From positions 727,119 to 791,118 of the forward strand of contig NZ_FNCS01000001.1 in NCBI RefSeq assembly GCF_900100665.1: a stretch of 64,000 bases of DNA, given 5' to 3'. The notes below the pieces were generated by a model. That model had not been told where the DNA came from. It saw only the letters and a program-made list of their open reading frames with translations, and made no database searches. Below, in pieces: positions 50,371-59,980 of the stretch. How positions within the stretch are numbered: position 1 is the first letter of the stretch; the number at the start of each line of letters is the position of its first letter. Made by a program: the position numbers and the translations under genes. Source of the DNA: Pelagibacterium luteolum. GTDB taxonomy: Bacteria; Pseudomonadota; Alphaproteobacteria; Rhizobiales; Devosiaceae.

Positions 50371-51330
50371 TCAGGCGATCAGTTTGGCGGTGTTTTCGGC
50401 GTCCTGCTGGCGCCAGTGGAAATCGCCGAGCGCGATGTGCTCGGAGACCAAAGGTTTGACCATTTCGAATAGGCGGCTGACGGCGACCGCAGGCATCTTG
50501 CGATTGAGCGCCAGGCACATGGTTCGCGATACGGTCGGATTAACGACGCGACGGCAACTGATCTGGCCGTTCTGGATGTCGCTCAAGAATAATCCGTAAG
50601 GCGCGATCGTGCAGTAATCGTAGTGAATAAGAAACTCGCGCTTGAGCCCGATCAGTTCGAGTTCGACAACCGGGGCGATCGTAACCGCCGTCTCGCGCGC
50701 TCGCGCCTCTATCATTTCACGGAGATAATTTGGGCGTGGGCTGAGAACGAGAGGAAGCCCGCGCAGCGCGGAAAATTCGATTGCGGATTTATCGGTCCCG
50801 ATCACTGAAGACGGGCCGACCAAACACAAATCCTCGGTGTAGAGAGGGGTGATGGCCAGCATCTGTTCGGGCGCCGGATCGTAGCAGAACGCACAATCGA
50901 GGTCTCCAACGGACACCATGTGAATCAGCTTGTCCGATACGCCTTCTTCGCAATCGACGCGCATGGCGATGTCGGGCTGGGCAGCCCTGTGCATCATGTG
51001 GGCGAGAATGGTGCGTCCGATGGTCGGGGTAATCCCGAGCCGCAATGAAATCGGCTGATTGCCCCGAAAACTTGCCATAGCAAGCTCGGCCTCTTCGAGC
51101 TCCCGCAACATGACTTCGGCATGTTTGAGATACGCCCTGCCTGCGGGCGTAATATCCACACCGCGAGAATGGCGGTCAAAAAGGGGGAGGCCGAGACGGT
51201 CCTCGAGGAATTTGACCTGCAGCCCGACGGCGGGCTGGGACACGTGCAGTGCTTCCGCCGCGGCTGTGAAGCTGCCCGTGTTGGCAACGGCCACGAAATA
51301 GCGGATTTGTCGAAGCGAACTGGCTGTCAT
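50371..51330 (-). CDS. LysR-type transcriptional regulator
   Basis: A 319-residue LTTR: N-terminal winged helix at residues 5-65 (LRQIRYFVAVANTGSFTAAAEALHVSQPAVGLQVKFLEDRLGLPLF) and a substrate-binding domain to about residue 295. It is divergent from the Rieske ferredoxin gene, the classic arrangement for a LysR activator of an aromatic pathway. Confidence 0.93.
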   Translation of the reverse strand: MTASSLRQIRYFVAVANTGSFTAAAEALHVSQPAVGLQVKFLEDRLGLPLFDRHSRGVDITPAGRAYLKHAEVMLRELEEAELAMASFRGNQPISLRLGITPTIGRTILAHMMHRAAQPDIAMRVDCEEGVSDKLIHMVSVGDLDCAFCYDPAPEQMLAITPLYTEDLCLVGPSSVIGTDKSAIEFSALRGLPLVLSPRPNYLREMIEARARETAVTIAPVVELELIGLKREFLIHYDYCTIAPYGLFLSDIQNGQISCRRVVNPTVSRTMCLALNRKMPAVAVSRLFEMVKPLVSEHIALGDFHWRQQDAENTAKLIA

Positions 51331-51435
51331 CGCACTTTGTGAGGTTGGCGTTCGCGCGTTTTGGGAACACGCGTAACGGCGTGGATCGGCGCAGGTTGGC
51401 TCCCGAGCTCACCTGCTTGCTTAGCATTGAACGCA

Positions 51436-51452
51436 TGCTGCCACAGGCAACA
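51436..51452. promoter_or_regulatory. Inverted repeat in the lysR-ferredoxin divergent gap
   Basis: TGCTGCC and GGCAACA pair at 6 of 7 positions with a 3-base spacer, in the 250-base gap where LysR should bind. The exact T-N11-A form is not met, so this is only a candidate. Confidence 0.3.
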
Positions 51453-51579
51453 AATCCCACACTAAGACATAAGGAAAACTCATAGCAAGTCACAGCACAC
51501 GGTATTTGCAGGTGGCAGGCGCCCAAGGGTAACCGTTTGAAGGGAGCAAAAATCGAATTGACGTCAAGGGAGCGAGACA

Positions 51580-51936
51580 TTGAGTCGAGATGTGATCTGT
51601 CAGGTGGACGACCTCGCTCCGGGTGAGCCGCTCAAGATCGAGATTGGCGGCAGGGAACTGGCGGTGTTCAGGGTCGCTGACGAGGTCTATGTGATTGATG
51701 ACCAATGCACACACGGGCCGGGTTCGCTCTCAGAAGGCGAGTTGGACGGTTACGTCATCGAGTGCGATTTCCATCAGGGCGGCTTTGATATCCGGACGGG
51801 TGAGGCCGTAATCCCGCCTTGTATGGTACCTGTGCGCACCTATGCGGTGGAACTCGTAGACGGAGCAGTGATCGTCGATTTCGACCAGGCGGCGGTGGCT
51901 TGTGCCAACAAGGTCAGGGCGGAAGCGGGCGCCTGA
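51580..51936 (+). CDS. Rieske-type [2Fe-2S] ferredoxin
   Basis: A 118-residue ferredoxin with the Rieske ligands CTH near residue 47 and CDFH near residue 66 (C-x-H, 16 residues, C-xx-H). The start is a TTG at 51580 with GGGAG at suitable distance. It feeds electrons to the Rieske oxygenase that follows 43 bases downstream. Confidence 0.92.
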   Translation: MSRDVICQVDDLAPGEPLKIEIGGRELAVFRVADEVYVIDDQCTHGPGSLSEGELDGYVIECDFHQGGFDIRTGEAVIPPCMVPVRTYAVELVDGAVIVDFDQAAVACANKVRAEAGA

Positions 51937-51978
51937 GAGCCCCGCCTTCACAACACGTATCAAGAGGAGGCGGCGCGC

Positions 51979-53259
51979 ATGGCGAGCCAGGAACAGAACG
52001 AACTGCTGACCCGTACCGGACCCGAGACGCCGATGGGCGCGCTGATGCGGCGGTACTGGATTCCGATCATGCTATCGGAAGAACTGCCTGAGCCCGATTG
52101 CCCTCCCGTCCGGATCAAGATCCTGTCCGAACGCCTCATCGCTTTCCGGGACACCAATGGCGAACTGGGGCTGATCGACGAGTTCTGCGCGCACCGGGGT
52201 GTGTCGCTCTGGTTTGGCCGCAACGAAGAAGGCGGCATCCGCTGCCCCTATCATGGCTGGAAATACAATACTAAGGGCGAGTGCCTCGAAGTACCTTCCG
52301 AGCCGGCAGAGAGCGGGTTCTGCCAGCGTATCAAGCTGACCGCCTATACCCTGAAGGAAAAGGGTGGGATCATCTGGGCCTACATGGGCAATGCAGACGA
52401 CGAGCCCGAATTGCCTGGGTTCGAATGGATGGATCTGCCAGCCAGCCATGTCTACATTTCCAAGCGCTGGCAGGAAAGCAATTACCTCCAAGCCATGGAA
52501 GGCGGGATCGACTCGGCACACGTGTCCTTCCTGCACTCAGGCGAATTGGTGACCGACAAACTGCATCAAGGCACCAAGGGTGCACAGTACCAACGCGATC
52601 GCATGCCGAAGTTCGAGGTCGTCGATTCATCGGGCGGATTGTTTATCGGTGCGCGGCGGAATGGCGAGAACGACAGTTACTATTGGCGGATCACGCAATG
52701 GATTATGCCCTGGTACACGATGGTGCCGCCCTATGGCGACAACGCCCTCAACGGTCATGCCTGGGTCCCGATCGACGACGAAAACAATTTCGCCTGGACC
52801 TTCACCTACCATCCGACCCGTCCGCTGACCGACGAGGAAGTGGAGACGATGAAGGCCGGAGGCGGCATTCACACCAACCTCATTCCCGGCACGTTCCAGC
52901 CCGTGCTCAACATGCGCAACGATTATGGCATGGATCGCCAGGCGCAAAAGGAGGGTCGCTATTACAGCGGCATTCCGGGTATCGCCATGCAGGATGCCTC
53001 ACTGCAGGAAAGCATGGGGCCGATCCAGGACCGTACGAAGGAAAATCTAACTTCGACGGATAACGCAATCATCATGGCACGCCAGCGCCTGCGCAAAGCG
53101 GCCAAGGCGCTCGAAAAGGGTGCGCTGCCCCCGGGGCGCGAACCTAACTGCCACAAGGTGCGATCTGCCTCGTTCGTTTTGCCTGTAGGCGAGGCGTTTC
53201 AGGATACCATGATGGATGCGCTCACCGCGCGTCCTGGCATTCATCACACCTCGATATGA
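51979..53259 (+). CDS. Rieske non-heme iron oxygenase, catalytic subunit
   Basis: A 426-residue oxygenase of the phthalate dioxygenase/vanillate O-demethylase class. The Rieske centre is CAHRG near residue 72 and CPYHG near residue 91; the mononuclear iron site is in EGGIDSAHVSFLHSG near residue 175. There is no beta-subunit gene, as expected for this class. The reductase at 55756-56757 and the ferredoxin upstream complete a three-component system. Ring hydroxylation or O-demethylation are both possible. Confidence 0.93.
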   Translation: MASQEQNELLTRTGPETPMGALMRRYWIPIMLSEELPEPDCPPVRIKILSERLIAFRDTNGELGLIDEFCAHRGVSLWFGRNEEGGIRCPYHGWKYNTKGECLEVPSEPAESGFCQRIKLTAYTLKEKGGIIWAYMGNADDEPELPGFEWMDLPASHVYISKRWQESNYLQAMEGGIDSAHVSFLHSGELVTDKLHQGTKGAQYQRDRMPKFEVVDSSGGLFIGARRNGENDSYYWRITQWIMPWYTMVPPYGDNALNGHAWVPIDDENNFAWTFTYHPTRPLTDEEVETMKAGGGIHTNLIPGTFQPVLNMRNDYGMDRQAQKEGRYYSGIPGIAMQDASLQESMGPIQDRTKENLTSTDNAIIMARQRLRKAAKALEKGALPPGREPNCHKVRSASFVLPVGEAFQDTMMDALTARPGIHHTSI

Positions 53260-53267
53260 GAGGCCCC

Positions 53268-54377
53268 ATGATACAGGCTGCAGTATCCTACGATGCGCGC
53301 GCCACCGAAATCCGCGAATTTGAGCAACCGGAGCTGCCCAATGACGGAGGGCTGCTTAAGGTCGAACTGACGGGAGTCTGCGGGAGCGATTGGCCCTACT
53401 ACTTGAAGTATCCCAAATCAAAGGGGCCGCTCATACTTGGTCACGAGGCGGTGGGCCATGTCGACAAACTCGGCAAGGATGCACAGCGGCGGTTCGGGTT
53501 CAAAGAGGGTGATCGCGTTGCGCTCGAAGAATATCTGCCGTGTGGTCATTGTTCTTTCTGCCGAACCGGCGAATTCAGGCTGTGCAAGGAGACTGACACC
53601 CTCAATCGCCAGGGCACCGTTCGCTACGGCTCCACCCCGATTTCGGTCGCTCCATCTCTTTGGGGCGGGTACAGCCAGTACCAGTATCTCCATCCCAATG
53701 CCGTCATGCACAAGGTGCCCGACAATGTGCCCGCCAAGCTCGCGACGCTCGCTCTCCCGTTAGGGAACGGCGTCGAATGGGCCTATCTTCAAGGGAAGGT
53801 CTCGCTTGGCGAAGTCGTTGTCATTCAAGGTCCTGGGCAGCAGGGCCTGTCTTGCGTAATCGCGGCCAAGGAGGCCGGGGCAGGGCTTATCATCGTCACG
53901 GGACTTTCGACGCCTGCCGACAAGGCTCGCCTCGAACTGGCCAAGGTTTTCGGCGCTGACCATACCATCATGGTGGACCAGGACGATTTGCTCGAAAAGG
54001 TCGCCGACTACACCAATGGCGAGATGGCCGACCTCGTCATCGATTGCGCGTCGGGCGGTCCCGCTACCGTGGTTTCGGCCATGCAACTGGCTCGCACCGC
54101 AGGGCGGGTGATCCTGGGGGGGCGGAAATTCCAGCCCATACCGGACTTCGACAGCGACCTGATGATCACCCGGTTCTTGACCGTGAAGGGCATGCGCGGC
54201 CACAGTTTCGAGGCCGTCGAGCTTGCGATCGGCATGATTGCTTCAGGGAAATATCCGCTCGAAAAGATGTGCACGCATCTGTTCGGGCTCGATGAGGTCG
54301 ACGAGGCCTTGAAGACGGTCGGAGGGGAAGGCCAGCAGGGCGCGATTCATTGTACGGTGGACCCATGGAAATCTTGA
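53268..54377 (+). CDS. Zinc-dependent alcohol dehydrogenase
   Basis: A 369-residue medium-chain dehydrogenase. Catalytic zinc Cys is in TGVCGSDWPYY near residue 36, GHEAVG near residue 62, and the structural zinc cysteines are in CGHCSFCRTGEFRLC near residue 90. NAD-binding GPGQQGLS is near residue 190. ATG 53268 follows GAGAGG; an in-frame ATG at 53256 overlaps the oxygenase stop and could give four more residues by coupling. The substrate may be a cis-diol or an aromatic alcohol. Confidence 0.9.
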   Translation: MIQAAVSYDARATEIREFEQPELPNDGGLLKVELTGVCGSDWPYYLKYPKSKGPLILGHEAVGHVDKLGKDAQRRFGFKEGDRVALEEYLPCGHCSFCRTGEFRLCKETDTLNRQGTVRYGSTPISVAPSLWGGYSQYQYLHPNAVMHKVPDNVPAKLATLALPLGNGVEWAYLQGKVSLGEVVVIQGPGQQGLSCVIAAKEAGAGLIIVTGLSTPADKARLELAKVFGADHTIMVDQDDLLEKVADYTNGEMADLVIDCASGGPATVVSAMQLARTAGRVILGGRKFQPIPDFDSDLMITRFLTVKGMRGHSFEAVELAIGMIASGKYPLEKMCTHLFGLDEVDEALKTVGGEGQQGAIHCTVDPWKS

Positions 54378-54811
54378 GCTCCCTTGCCAACGCGAACCCG
54401 GCCCACCGTATCCAACGTCCAAATTCCATCCCGCGCAGTATTGCGATTTTCGGCCTTGGGGTAGAGGGCACGCGCTTGGCGGAGAATGCCGTCGCCAGCG
54501 GGGTCGCGGTGACGCCGCTCAGCCTTGCTGCAATCGCCAGGGACACTCGGCCCGCTGAACTGTCGAAACTCAATTCGGTCGTGATCGTCGGGCGCCCCGA
54601 TGAGGAAACTGGCGGCACGGCAGCACGAATCTATCAGTGGGCCGGCAAGATTGGCGTGCTGGTCACGGCGGTCGTCGTATCGCGAGACCAGACCGGTCTG
54701 GCCATCGGTGCCAACGTTCACACGATGCGGACCAATGCCGATCTCATCACCATGACGACCGACGAGGATTATCTGCCAACCATGCTTCAGTGGATCGGTC
54801 GCACGGGCTAG
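54365..54811 (+). CDS. Small protein with FtsZ/tubulin-like or dinucleotide-fold features
   Basis: A 148-residue protein of unknown family. After a 25-residue basic/polar leader it has SIAIFGLGVEGTRLAENAV (a GxGxxG Rossmann-like start) and then VVIVGRPDEETGGTAARIYQWA followed by KIGVLVTAVVVSRDQ, which weakly recalls the GGGTGTGA loop and following strand of FtsZ/tubulin GTPases. It lies between the alcohol dehydrogenase (13-bp overlap) and the G3E GTPase (3-base gap), so it is cotranscribed. Function unknown. Confidence 0.75.
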   Translation: MEILSSLANANPAHRIQRPNSIPRSIAIFGLGVEGTRLAENAVASGVAVTPLSLAAIARDTRPAELSKLNSVVIVGRPDEETGGTAARIYQWAGKIGVLVTAVVVSRDQTGLAIGANVHTMRTNADLITMTTDEDYLPTMLQWIGRTG

Positions 54812-54814
54812 ACG

Positions 54815-55759
54815 ATGCGCGTCGAACCCATCCCCATCGTCCTGCTCACGGGTTTTCTGGGAAGCGGAAAGACGACGCTCCTCGCGCAGGCGCTGTCAGA
54901 CCCGGCCATGGGTGACGCGCTTGTGCTCGTCAACGAACTCGGGTCGGTTGGCCTTGACCACGATCTGCTTTGGGCGGGTGGAGAGGTTGCGTTGTCGCTC
55001 GACAATGGCTGCATCTGCTGCTCGGTCAGCGATGACCTCATTACATTACTCAGAGATCTGTTTTGGAAGCGGCTCCATCGTTCCATTACGCGGTTCTCTC
55101 GGGTCGTGATCGAAACCACGGGGATTGCTGACCCCTATGGCATCCTTACGGCGCTTCAGACGAACCCGCTGGTCGCGGACCGTTACCGTTATGCCGGCAC
55201 GGTGACGGTGATCGACGCGCACAAGGGCATGGAGCTCATTCGGAAGCACGATGAGGCGCTGGCGCAGGCAGCGATCGCAGATCGTATCGTTCTCAGTCAT
55301 GCCGACGCGACCCCGCAAGATGTGCGGGATCGGTTGCGCCGCGATCTCCAAGCGCTGAATGGATTTGCAGACATTGTCGAGAGTGAGCGCGGTAGCGCTG
55401 GGAACGCTGGGCTGTTCGATGTCGCGTCCAAGGTCCCCACAAAACTCACGCCCCACACTCATGCCGGGCACCGACACATCGACACCTTCGCAATCGCCTT
55501 GCGAGCGGACCGTGATCTCGCAACTGTGCATGCGGCGTTGGAGGCCCTGGGGCAAGCGGGTGGACCGAATCTGCTTCGGGCCAAGGGACTTGTTCTGATC
55601 GATGACCAGCTTTTTGTCATTCAAATGGTGGGGAAAGTCATCACGTCTCTCGATCCAGTCAATGGGCCGGTCGATCACGAGGGATTTCTTGTCGTGATTG
55701 GCAAGGGGATGGACGTGGCTGCGACGAGGGCCGTGCTGGCGGGTATCACGCACGATTAA
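54815..55759 (+). CDS. COG0523/CobW-family G3E GTPase, putative metal chaperone
   Basis: A 314-residue GTPase with Walker A LLTGFLGSGKTTLL near residue 12, the metal motif GCICCS (CxCC) near residue 68, and ETTGIADP near residue 105. A His-containing stretch, THAGHRHID, occurs near residue 215. The family inserts or delivers metals to enzymes; in this unit the client could be the iron site of the Rieske oxygenase or the zinc enzyme. It is convergent with the reductase gene, overlapping by 4 bp. Confidence 0.88.
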   Translation: MRVEPIPIVLLTGFLGSGKTTLLAQALSDPAMGDALVLVNELGSVGLDHDLLWAGGEVALSLDNGCICCSVSDDLITLLRDLFWKRLHRSITRFSRVVIETTGIADPYGILTALQTNPLVADRYRYAGTVTVIDAHKGMELIRKHDEALAQAAIADRIVLSHADATPQDVRDRLRRDLQALNGFADIVESERGSAGNAGLFDVASKVPTKLTPHTHAGHRHIDTFAIALRADRDLATVHAALEALGQAGGPNLLRAKGLVLIDDQLFVIQMVGKVITSLDPVNGPVDHEGFLVVIGKGMDVAATRAVLAGITHD

Positions 55760-56757
55760 TAGAACTCGTCATAGTGAACCTGCTCTTGCGGTACGCCGCG
55801 CTCGAAGAGCAGTTTCTTGATCGCCCCGGCCATGGGCGGCGGGCCGGCGAAGTAAATCTCGAAATTGCCGAGTTCGTCGCCAAATTTTTCCGAGATCGCT
55901 TCGTGGACATATCCTCTGGCTCCCGTCCAGCCGTCCGGATCATCGATCGGGTGGTTGGAGAGGACCGGCCAATAGTGAAGGCGGTGGCCATAGCCTGGAA
56001 GGGTCTCCAGCATCGGTTGGCCGCACAGATCTCTGATCATGCGCCCGCCATAGACGAAGTGAATGGTCCGACCCGTCAGCTCGGGAGAATGCGCGGCGGC
56101 TCGCGTGATCGAAATCATGGGCGAAAGCCCCGATCCGCCAGCGATGCACAAGATGTCGCGCGGTGCCTCTGGCCGCAAAAAGGCAGTCCCATAGGGGCCG
56201 TCGATTCCGACATTTGCGGCTGGTTCAAGCGCACCAAGTGCTGCAGAGCCCGCGCCGCCCGGCACGAGCTTGATCTGGAAGGACCAGATGTCCCCGCCTT
56301 GCGAAATCTCGCACATGGAATACGCGCGAGGCATGTCCATGCCTGGGAGATAGATGAGAGCGTATTGGCCGGGGAGCGCTTGCATGGGCGCATCCAGCGC
56401 GAATGAAAATTCGAAAATATCGTGGGTAATCTGAGTAGCGTGCACAAATTTTGACGCCATGCGTCGAGGCTTGTGCATTGGCTCGTACGATCGATCGAGG
56501 CGAAGCTTGATTGTGCAGTCACTTTGTGGAACGGCTTGGCAGCCCATCCAGCGGTTTTTCTTCAGGTCCCGCTCAGACCAGGCGGGGGGCGGCGATGCAT
56601 GGGTGATCGAACCCTCGACCAGCGTAAAACGGCAATTGCCGCATGACCCAGTGTTGCACGCATAGGGGAATCCCAAACCAGCACGGAGGGCTGCGCGAAG
56701 GATCGTATCACCCTCGCAGGGGAACGATGTGTGGTCGCCTTCAAGGATAATGTTCAC
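55756..56757 (-). CDS. Oxygenase reductase: [2Fe-2S] ferredoxin fused to FAD/NAD domain
   Basis: A 333-residue protein with an N-terminal plant-type ferredoxin (CNTGSCGNC near residue 34, last Cys in MGCQAV near residue 73), an FAD domain with RAYSM near residue 145, and an NAD domain with AGGSGLSPMIS near residue 207 and YFAGPPPM near the end. It would pass electrons from NAD(P)H to the Rieske ferredoxin. It lies opposite to the oxygenase genes, in one unit with no other clear gene. Confidence 0.93.
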   Translation of the reverse strand: MNIILEGDHTSFPCEGDTILRAALRAGLGFPYACNTGSCGNCRFTLVEGSITHASPPPAWSERDLKKNRWMGCQAVPQSDCTIKLRLDRSYEPMHKPRRMASKFVHATQITHDIFEFSFALDAPMQALPGQYALIYLPGMDMPRAYSMCEISQGGDIWSFQIKLVPGGAGSAALGALEPAANVGIDGPYGTAFLRPEAPRDILCIAGGSGLSPMISITRAAAHSPELTGRTIHFVYGGRMIRDLCGQPMLETLPGYGHRLHYWPVLSNHPIDDPDGWTGARGYVHEAISEKFGDELGNFEIYFAGPPPMAGAIKKLLFERGVPQEQVHYDEFY

Positions 56758-56848
56758 TGTTGCCTCCCGGATTTTTTCCGACGCTAGGACGCGCGCGGTG
56801 GCGGGAGAAGAATCGTCACAAGACCTGAGTCATTAGAAAAACTTACAC

Positions 56849-58276
56849 CTAGGAGTGTTGAAGGAAGGTGTGCTTGGTTTCCATGAAATCGGACAATCCC
56901 TCGACCCCATGCAACCGCCCCAGGCCGCTTTCGCCAAACCCGCCGACTTCGGCCTCCGCAAATTGTCGCCGATGGCAGTTGAGCCAGACAGTGCCGAAGC
57001 GCAGGCGTCTTGCCATGCGGTGCCCGCGTTCGAGGTTGCTGGTGTGGACGCTGGCGGCTAGGCCGTAAACGGTGGCGTGGGCTTTGCGTAACGCTTCCTC
57101 TTCGGATGCGAAGGTCTCAAAGGTGATGATGGGGCCGAACAGTTCGTCCTGAACAAGATGCGATCCTGGATTGTCGACGGAGACGAGAGTGGGCGTGAGG
57201 AAACTGCCGTTCCCCTCCAGCGGGCGGCCCGATACGATCAATTCTCCGTCTTGATGGGCGCCGCGGATCAGGCCCAATAGCCTTTGGCGATTTGCCTCGT
57301 CGATGACGGGTCCCATCTGACTTTCAGCGTTAGATGCCGGGCCGACACGGAGTGCGGCGAAACGCTCGGCCAGTCGCCGCTTGAGCTCGTTTTGGACGTC
57401 CCGATGCACGAGGAAGCGGCTTGCGCACATGCAGAATTGGCCGGCCACCGAAAGCGCGCCGAAGGTCAGTTCAGCCACCGCCCGCTCAAGATCGGCATCG
57501 GGAAAGACGATAGCGGGCGATTTGCCTCCAAGTTCGAGCGACAGACGCTTCATGGTCGGCGCCGCCGCGACCATTATGGCCTTGCCTGTGCGTGAGGATC
57601 CGGTGAAGCTGATGACATGCACATTGCTCGAGGCGACTAGCGCTTGACCAACTTCGGTGCCGCGTTCGTTGACGATATTGATGACGCCCTTCGGTATTTC
57701 CGGGTCCGCGAGAAGGGCATCAAGGATGGCGCGGTTGATGAGGGCTGTCTGATTGGCGGGTTTGATAACCACCGTGCAGCCAGCGGCAAGCGCCGGGGCA
57801 AGCGAGCGCACCAGCAGCGTGACCGGAGCATTCCATGGAACGATGATGGCGGCAACGCCAGCCGCTTCACGCGATAAGATCGATAACCCGCCCGGGATAA
57901 CTTCGCTACTCCGACCATGCGGCACGCGGGCGACGCCGGCATAGAACCTGGCTTCGGAGATTGCCGAGATCAGTTCGCCCTTTGCTTCGTGCTTGAGCTT
58001 CCCGTTCTCAAGTGAGAGCAGGGCGACTAGTTCGTCGCTGCGGGCTTCCAGCCGGTCGGCGAACCTGCGCAGGATGCCCTCTCGCAGGCGGGCGTCAGAC
58101 GACCAAGTGGTGTCGAAAAAGGCCCTGCTGGCTGCCGCTGCGGCTTCCTCTGCCATCTCAGTATCGCCCGGCGCGTAGCGGGCGATCGCAGCCCCTGTTG
58201 CCGGGTCGATGCTATCGATCCAGGTGTTATCTTGTGCAGCCCGGTCGGCCCCTGCGATATGATTGAGTGCGTCCAT
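56849..58276 (-). CDS. Aldehyde dehydrogenase
   Basis: A 475-residue NAD(P)-dependent aldehyde dehydrogenase. WNAPVTLLVRSLAPALAAGCTVVIKPANQTAL near residue 150, catalytic Glu in LELGGKSPAIVF near residue 250 and catalytic Cys in AGQFCMCASR near residue 283. ATG 58276 (MDALNH) is favoured by GGGAGGAT at good distance over the ATG two codons earlier. With the downstream thiamine-diphosphate enzyme it forms the decarboxylase-plus-aldehyde-dehydrogenase pair known from mandelate-type routes. Confidence 0.93.
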   Translation of the reverse strand: MDALNHIAGADRAAQDNTWIDSIDPATGAAIARYAPGDTEMAEEAAAAASRAFFDTTWSSDARLREGILRRFADRLEARSDELVALLSLENGKLKHEAKGELISAISEARFYAGVARVPHGRSSEVIPGGLSILSREAAGVAAIIVPWNAPVTLLVRSLAPALAAGCTVVIKPANQTALINRAILDALLADPEIPKGVINIVNERGTEVGQALVASSNVHVISFTGSSRTGKAIMVAAAPTMKRLSLELGGKSPAIVFPDADLERAVAELTFGALSVAGQFCMCASRFLVHRDVQNELKRRLAERFAALRVGPASNAESQMGPVIDEANRQRLLGLIRGAHQDGELIVSGRPLEGNGSFLTPTLVSVDNPGSHLVQDELFGPIITFETFASEEEALRKAHATVYGLAASVHTSNLERGHRMARRLRFGTVWLNCHRRQFAEAEVGGFGESGLGRLHGVEGLSDFMETKHTFLQHS

Positions 58277-58494
58277 GCCCATCCTCCCACGGCGCTGAAG
58301 CTGCAATCATCGTATCGGCAGCCATAAGGAACGCGCATACCGAAAGGTATTGGCTGCTGAAATGAATTCTTTCTTGTGGTTTAGCTCCCCCGGCTTAGCC
58401 TTTCATGCAACATCGCTCATACTGCGAGTGACGCGGCAAGCGTGCGAAAAACGGTGGAGGACCGTCCGCATGCAGATTGCCCTTGGGAGGATAT

Positions 58495-59943
58495 ATGACC
58501 GAACACGAGCCGGCCTGGCGCCATCAGGATTTGCGCGATCTCATTGAACGCTTCGAGGAGATGGGCGAGCTTGCCCACGTCGACGGCGCCGATTGGGATC
58601 TTGAAATCGGTGCCGTGGCAGAGATGGTTGCCCAACATACGCCGGGTCGTTCTCCGGCCGTGCTGTTCGACAACGTCAAGGGATATCCTGAGGGATTTCG
58701 TGTTCTCTCAGGGGCTGCCAATTCGTTTCGGCGCCTGGCGACGGTCCTTGGCCTTCCAATGCCCAAGGATGAGACGGACCTAGTCTTGTCTTATCGCAAC
58801 TGGCTCAACAGCGATTTCAGGCTGATCCCCCCCGTCGAGGTCGAGGACGGCCCGATCCTCGAAAATATCATCGAAGGCGATGATATCGACCTGTTCAAAT
58901 TCCCGGTGCCGAAAGTGCACGAACTCGACGGAAATCGTTACATCGGGACCGACGATATGATCGTGATGCGCGATCCCGAGACCGGCTACATCAATCTGGG
59001 AACCTACAGGATCGCCGTACATGATCGGAACACTGTCGGCATCTGGATCAGTCCCGGCAAGCACGGCCGCTTCATACGCGACAAGTACTTCGCCAAGGGC
59101 GAGCCTTGCCCGGTTCTGATCTCGTGTGGTCAGGACCCGCTGTTGTTTTTGGCGAGCCATCAGGAGATCAAGGGCGGCGTCTCAGAACTCGACTACGCCG
59201 GTGGCCAGCGTGGCCGCCCGTTCGAGGTCATTCCGTCCAAAACCCATGGCCTTCCGATTCCCGCTAATGCGGAGATCGTTCTGGAGGGCTGGATACACCC
59301 GGGCGATGAGATGCTCGAAGGGCCGTTCGGGGAGTTTATGGGCTATTATGCCTCTGAAGCCTCGATGCAACCTGTCGTGCGCATCGAACGTGTGTATCAC
59401 CGTAACAATCCAATTCTGACTCTCGCCGTCCCATCACGGCCACCGGAAAACTTCACGTTCGCGCGCTCGGCCATCAAATCGGCGATGATCTGGGACGAAG
59501 TGGAAAAGGCAGGCTTGGCCGGCGTGACAGGTGTCTGGTGTCATGAGGCAGGAGCGGGACGCTTGTTCAACGTCATTTCGATCAAACAGAACTACCCAGG
59601 CCATGCCATTCAGGCAGGCATGCTGGCCGCCAATTGCAGGGCCGGAAATTATGCAGGCCGCTGGACGATCGTCGTCGATGACGACATCAATCCCGTTGAG
59701 ATCAACGACGTGATCTGGGCCATGTCGACGCGATGCGATCCGGTCGAGGATATCGATTTCATCCGGAGGGCATGGTCCACGCCGCTCGATCCCATGCTTC
59801 CCAGCGGGCCCTGGGAGTCTAACCGCGCAGTGGTCAATGCCTGTAAGCCGTACGGGCGTCTCTCGACGTTCCCGATTACCGCGGAGGCGAGCCCGGACCT
59901 GAGGAGGACCGTTCGGGATAAATGGCCGGATCTGTTCCGGTAG
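58495..59943 (+). CDS. UbiD-family prenyl-FMN-dependent decarboxylase
   Basis: A 482-residue UbiD-type (de)carboxylase: LRDLIERFEEMGELAHVDGADWDLEIGAVAE at the start, DNVKGYPEGFRVLSGA near residue 60, and the prFMN region LGTYRIAVHDRNTVGIWISPGKHG near residue 165 and GPFGEFMGYYASEASMQPVV near residue 275 with acidic active-site residues. GGGAGG precedes the ATG at 58495. It depends on prenyl-FMN, made by the UbiX enzyme at 48061. The substrate is an aromatic or heteroaromatic carboxylate, unknown. Confidence 0.93.
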   Translation: MTEHEPAWRHQDLRDLIERFEEMGELAHVDGADWDLEIGAVAEMVAQHTPGRSPAVLFDNVKGYPEGFRVLSGAANSFRRLATVLGLPMPKDETDLVLSYRNWLNSDFRLIPPVEVEDGPILENIIEGDDIDLFKFPVPKVHELDGNRYIGTDDMIVMRDPETGYINLGTYRIAVHDRNTVGIWISPGKHGRFIRDKYFAKGEPCPVLISCGQDPLLFLASHQEIKGGVSELDYAGGQRGRPFEVIPSKTHGLPIPANAEIVLEGWIHPGDEMLEGPFGEFMGYYASEASMQPVVRIERVYHRNNPILTLAVPSRPPENFTFARSAIKSAMIWDEVEKAGLAGVTGVWCHEAGAGRLFNVISIKQNYPGHAIQAGMLAANCRAGNYAGRWTIVVDDDINPVEINDVIWAMSTRCDPVEDIDFIRRAWSTPLDPMLPSGPWESNRAVVNACKPYGRLSTFPITAEASPDLRRTVRDKWPDLFR

Positions 59944-59980
59944 ACGAGCAGTCAATCAGATCGTCATAAGGGAGGAACAC

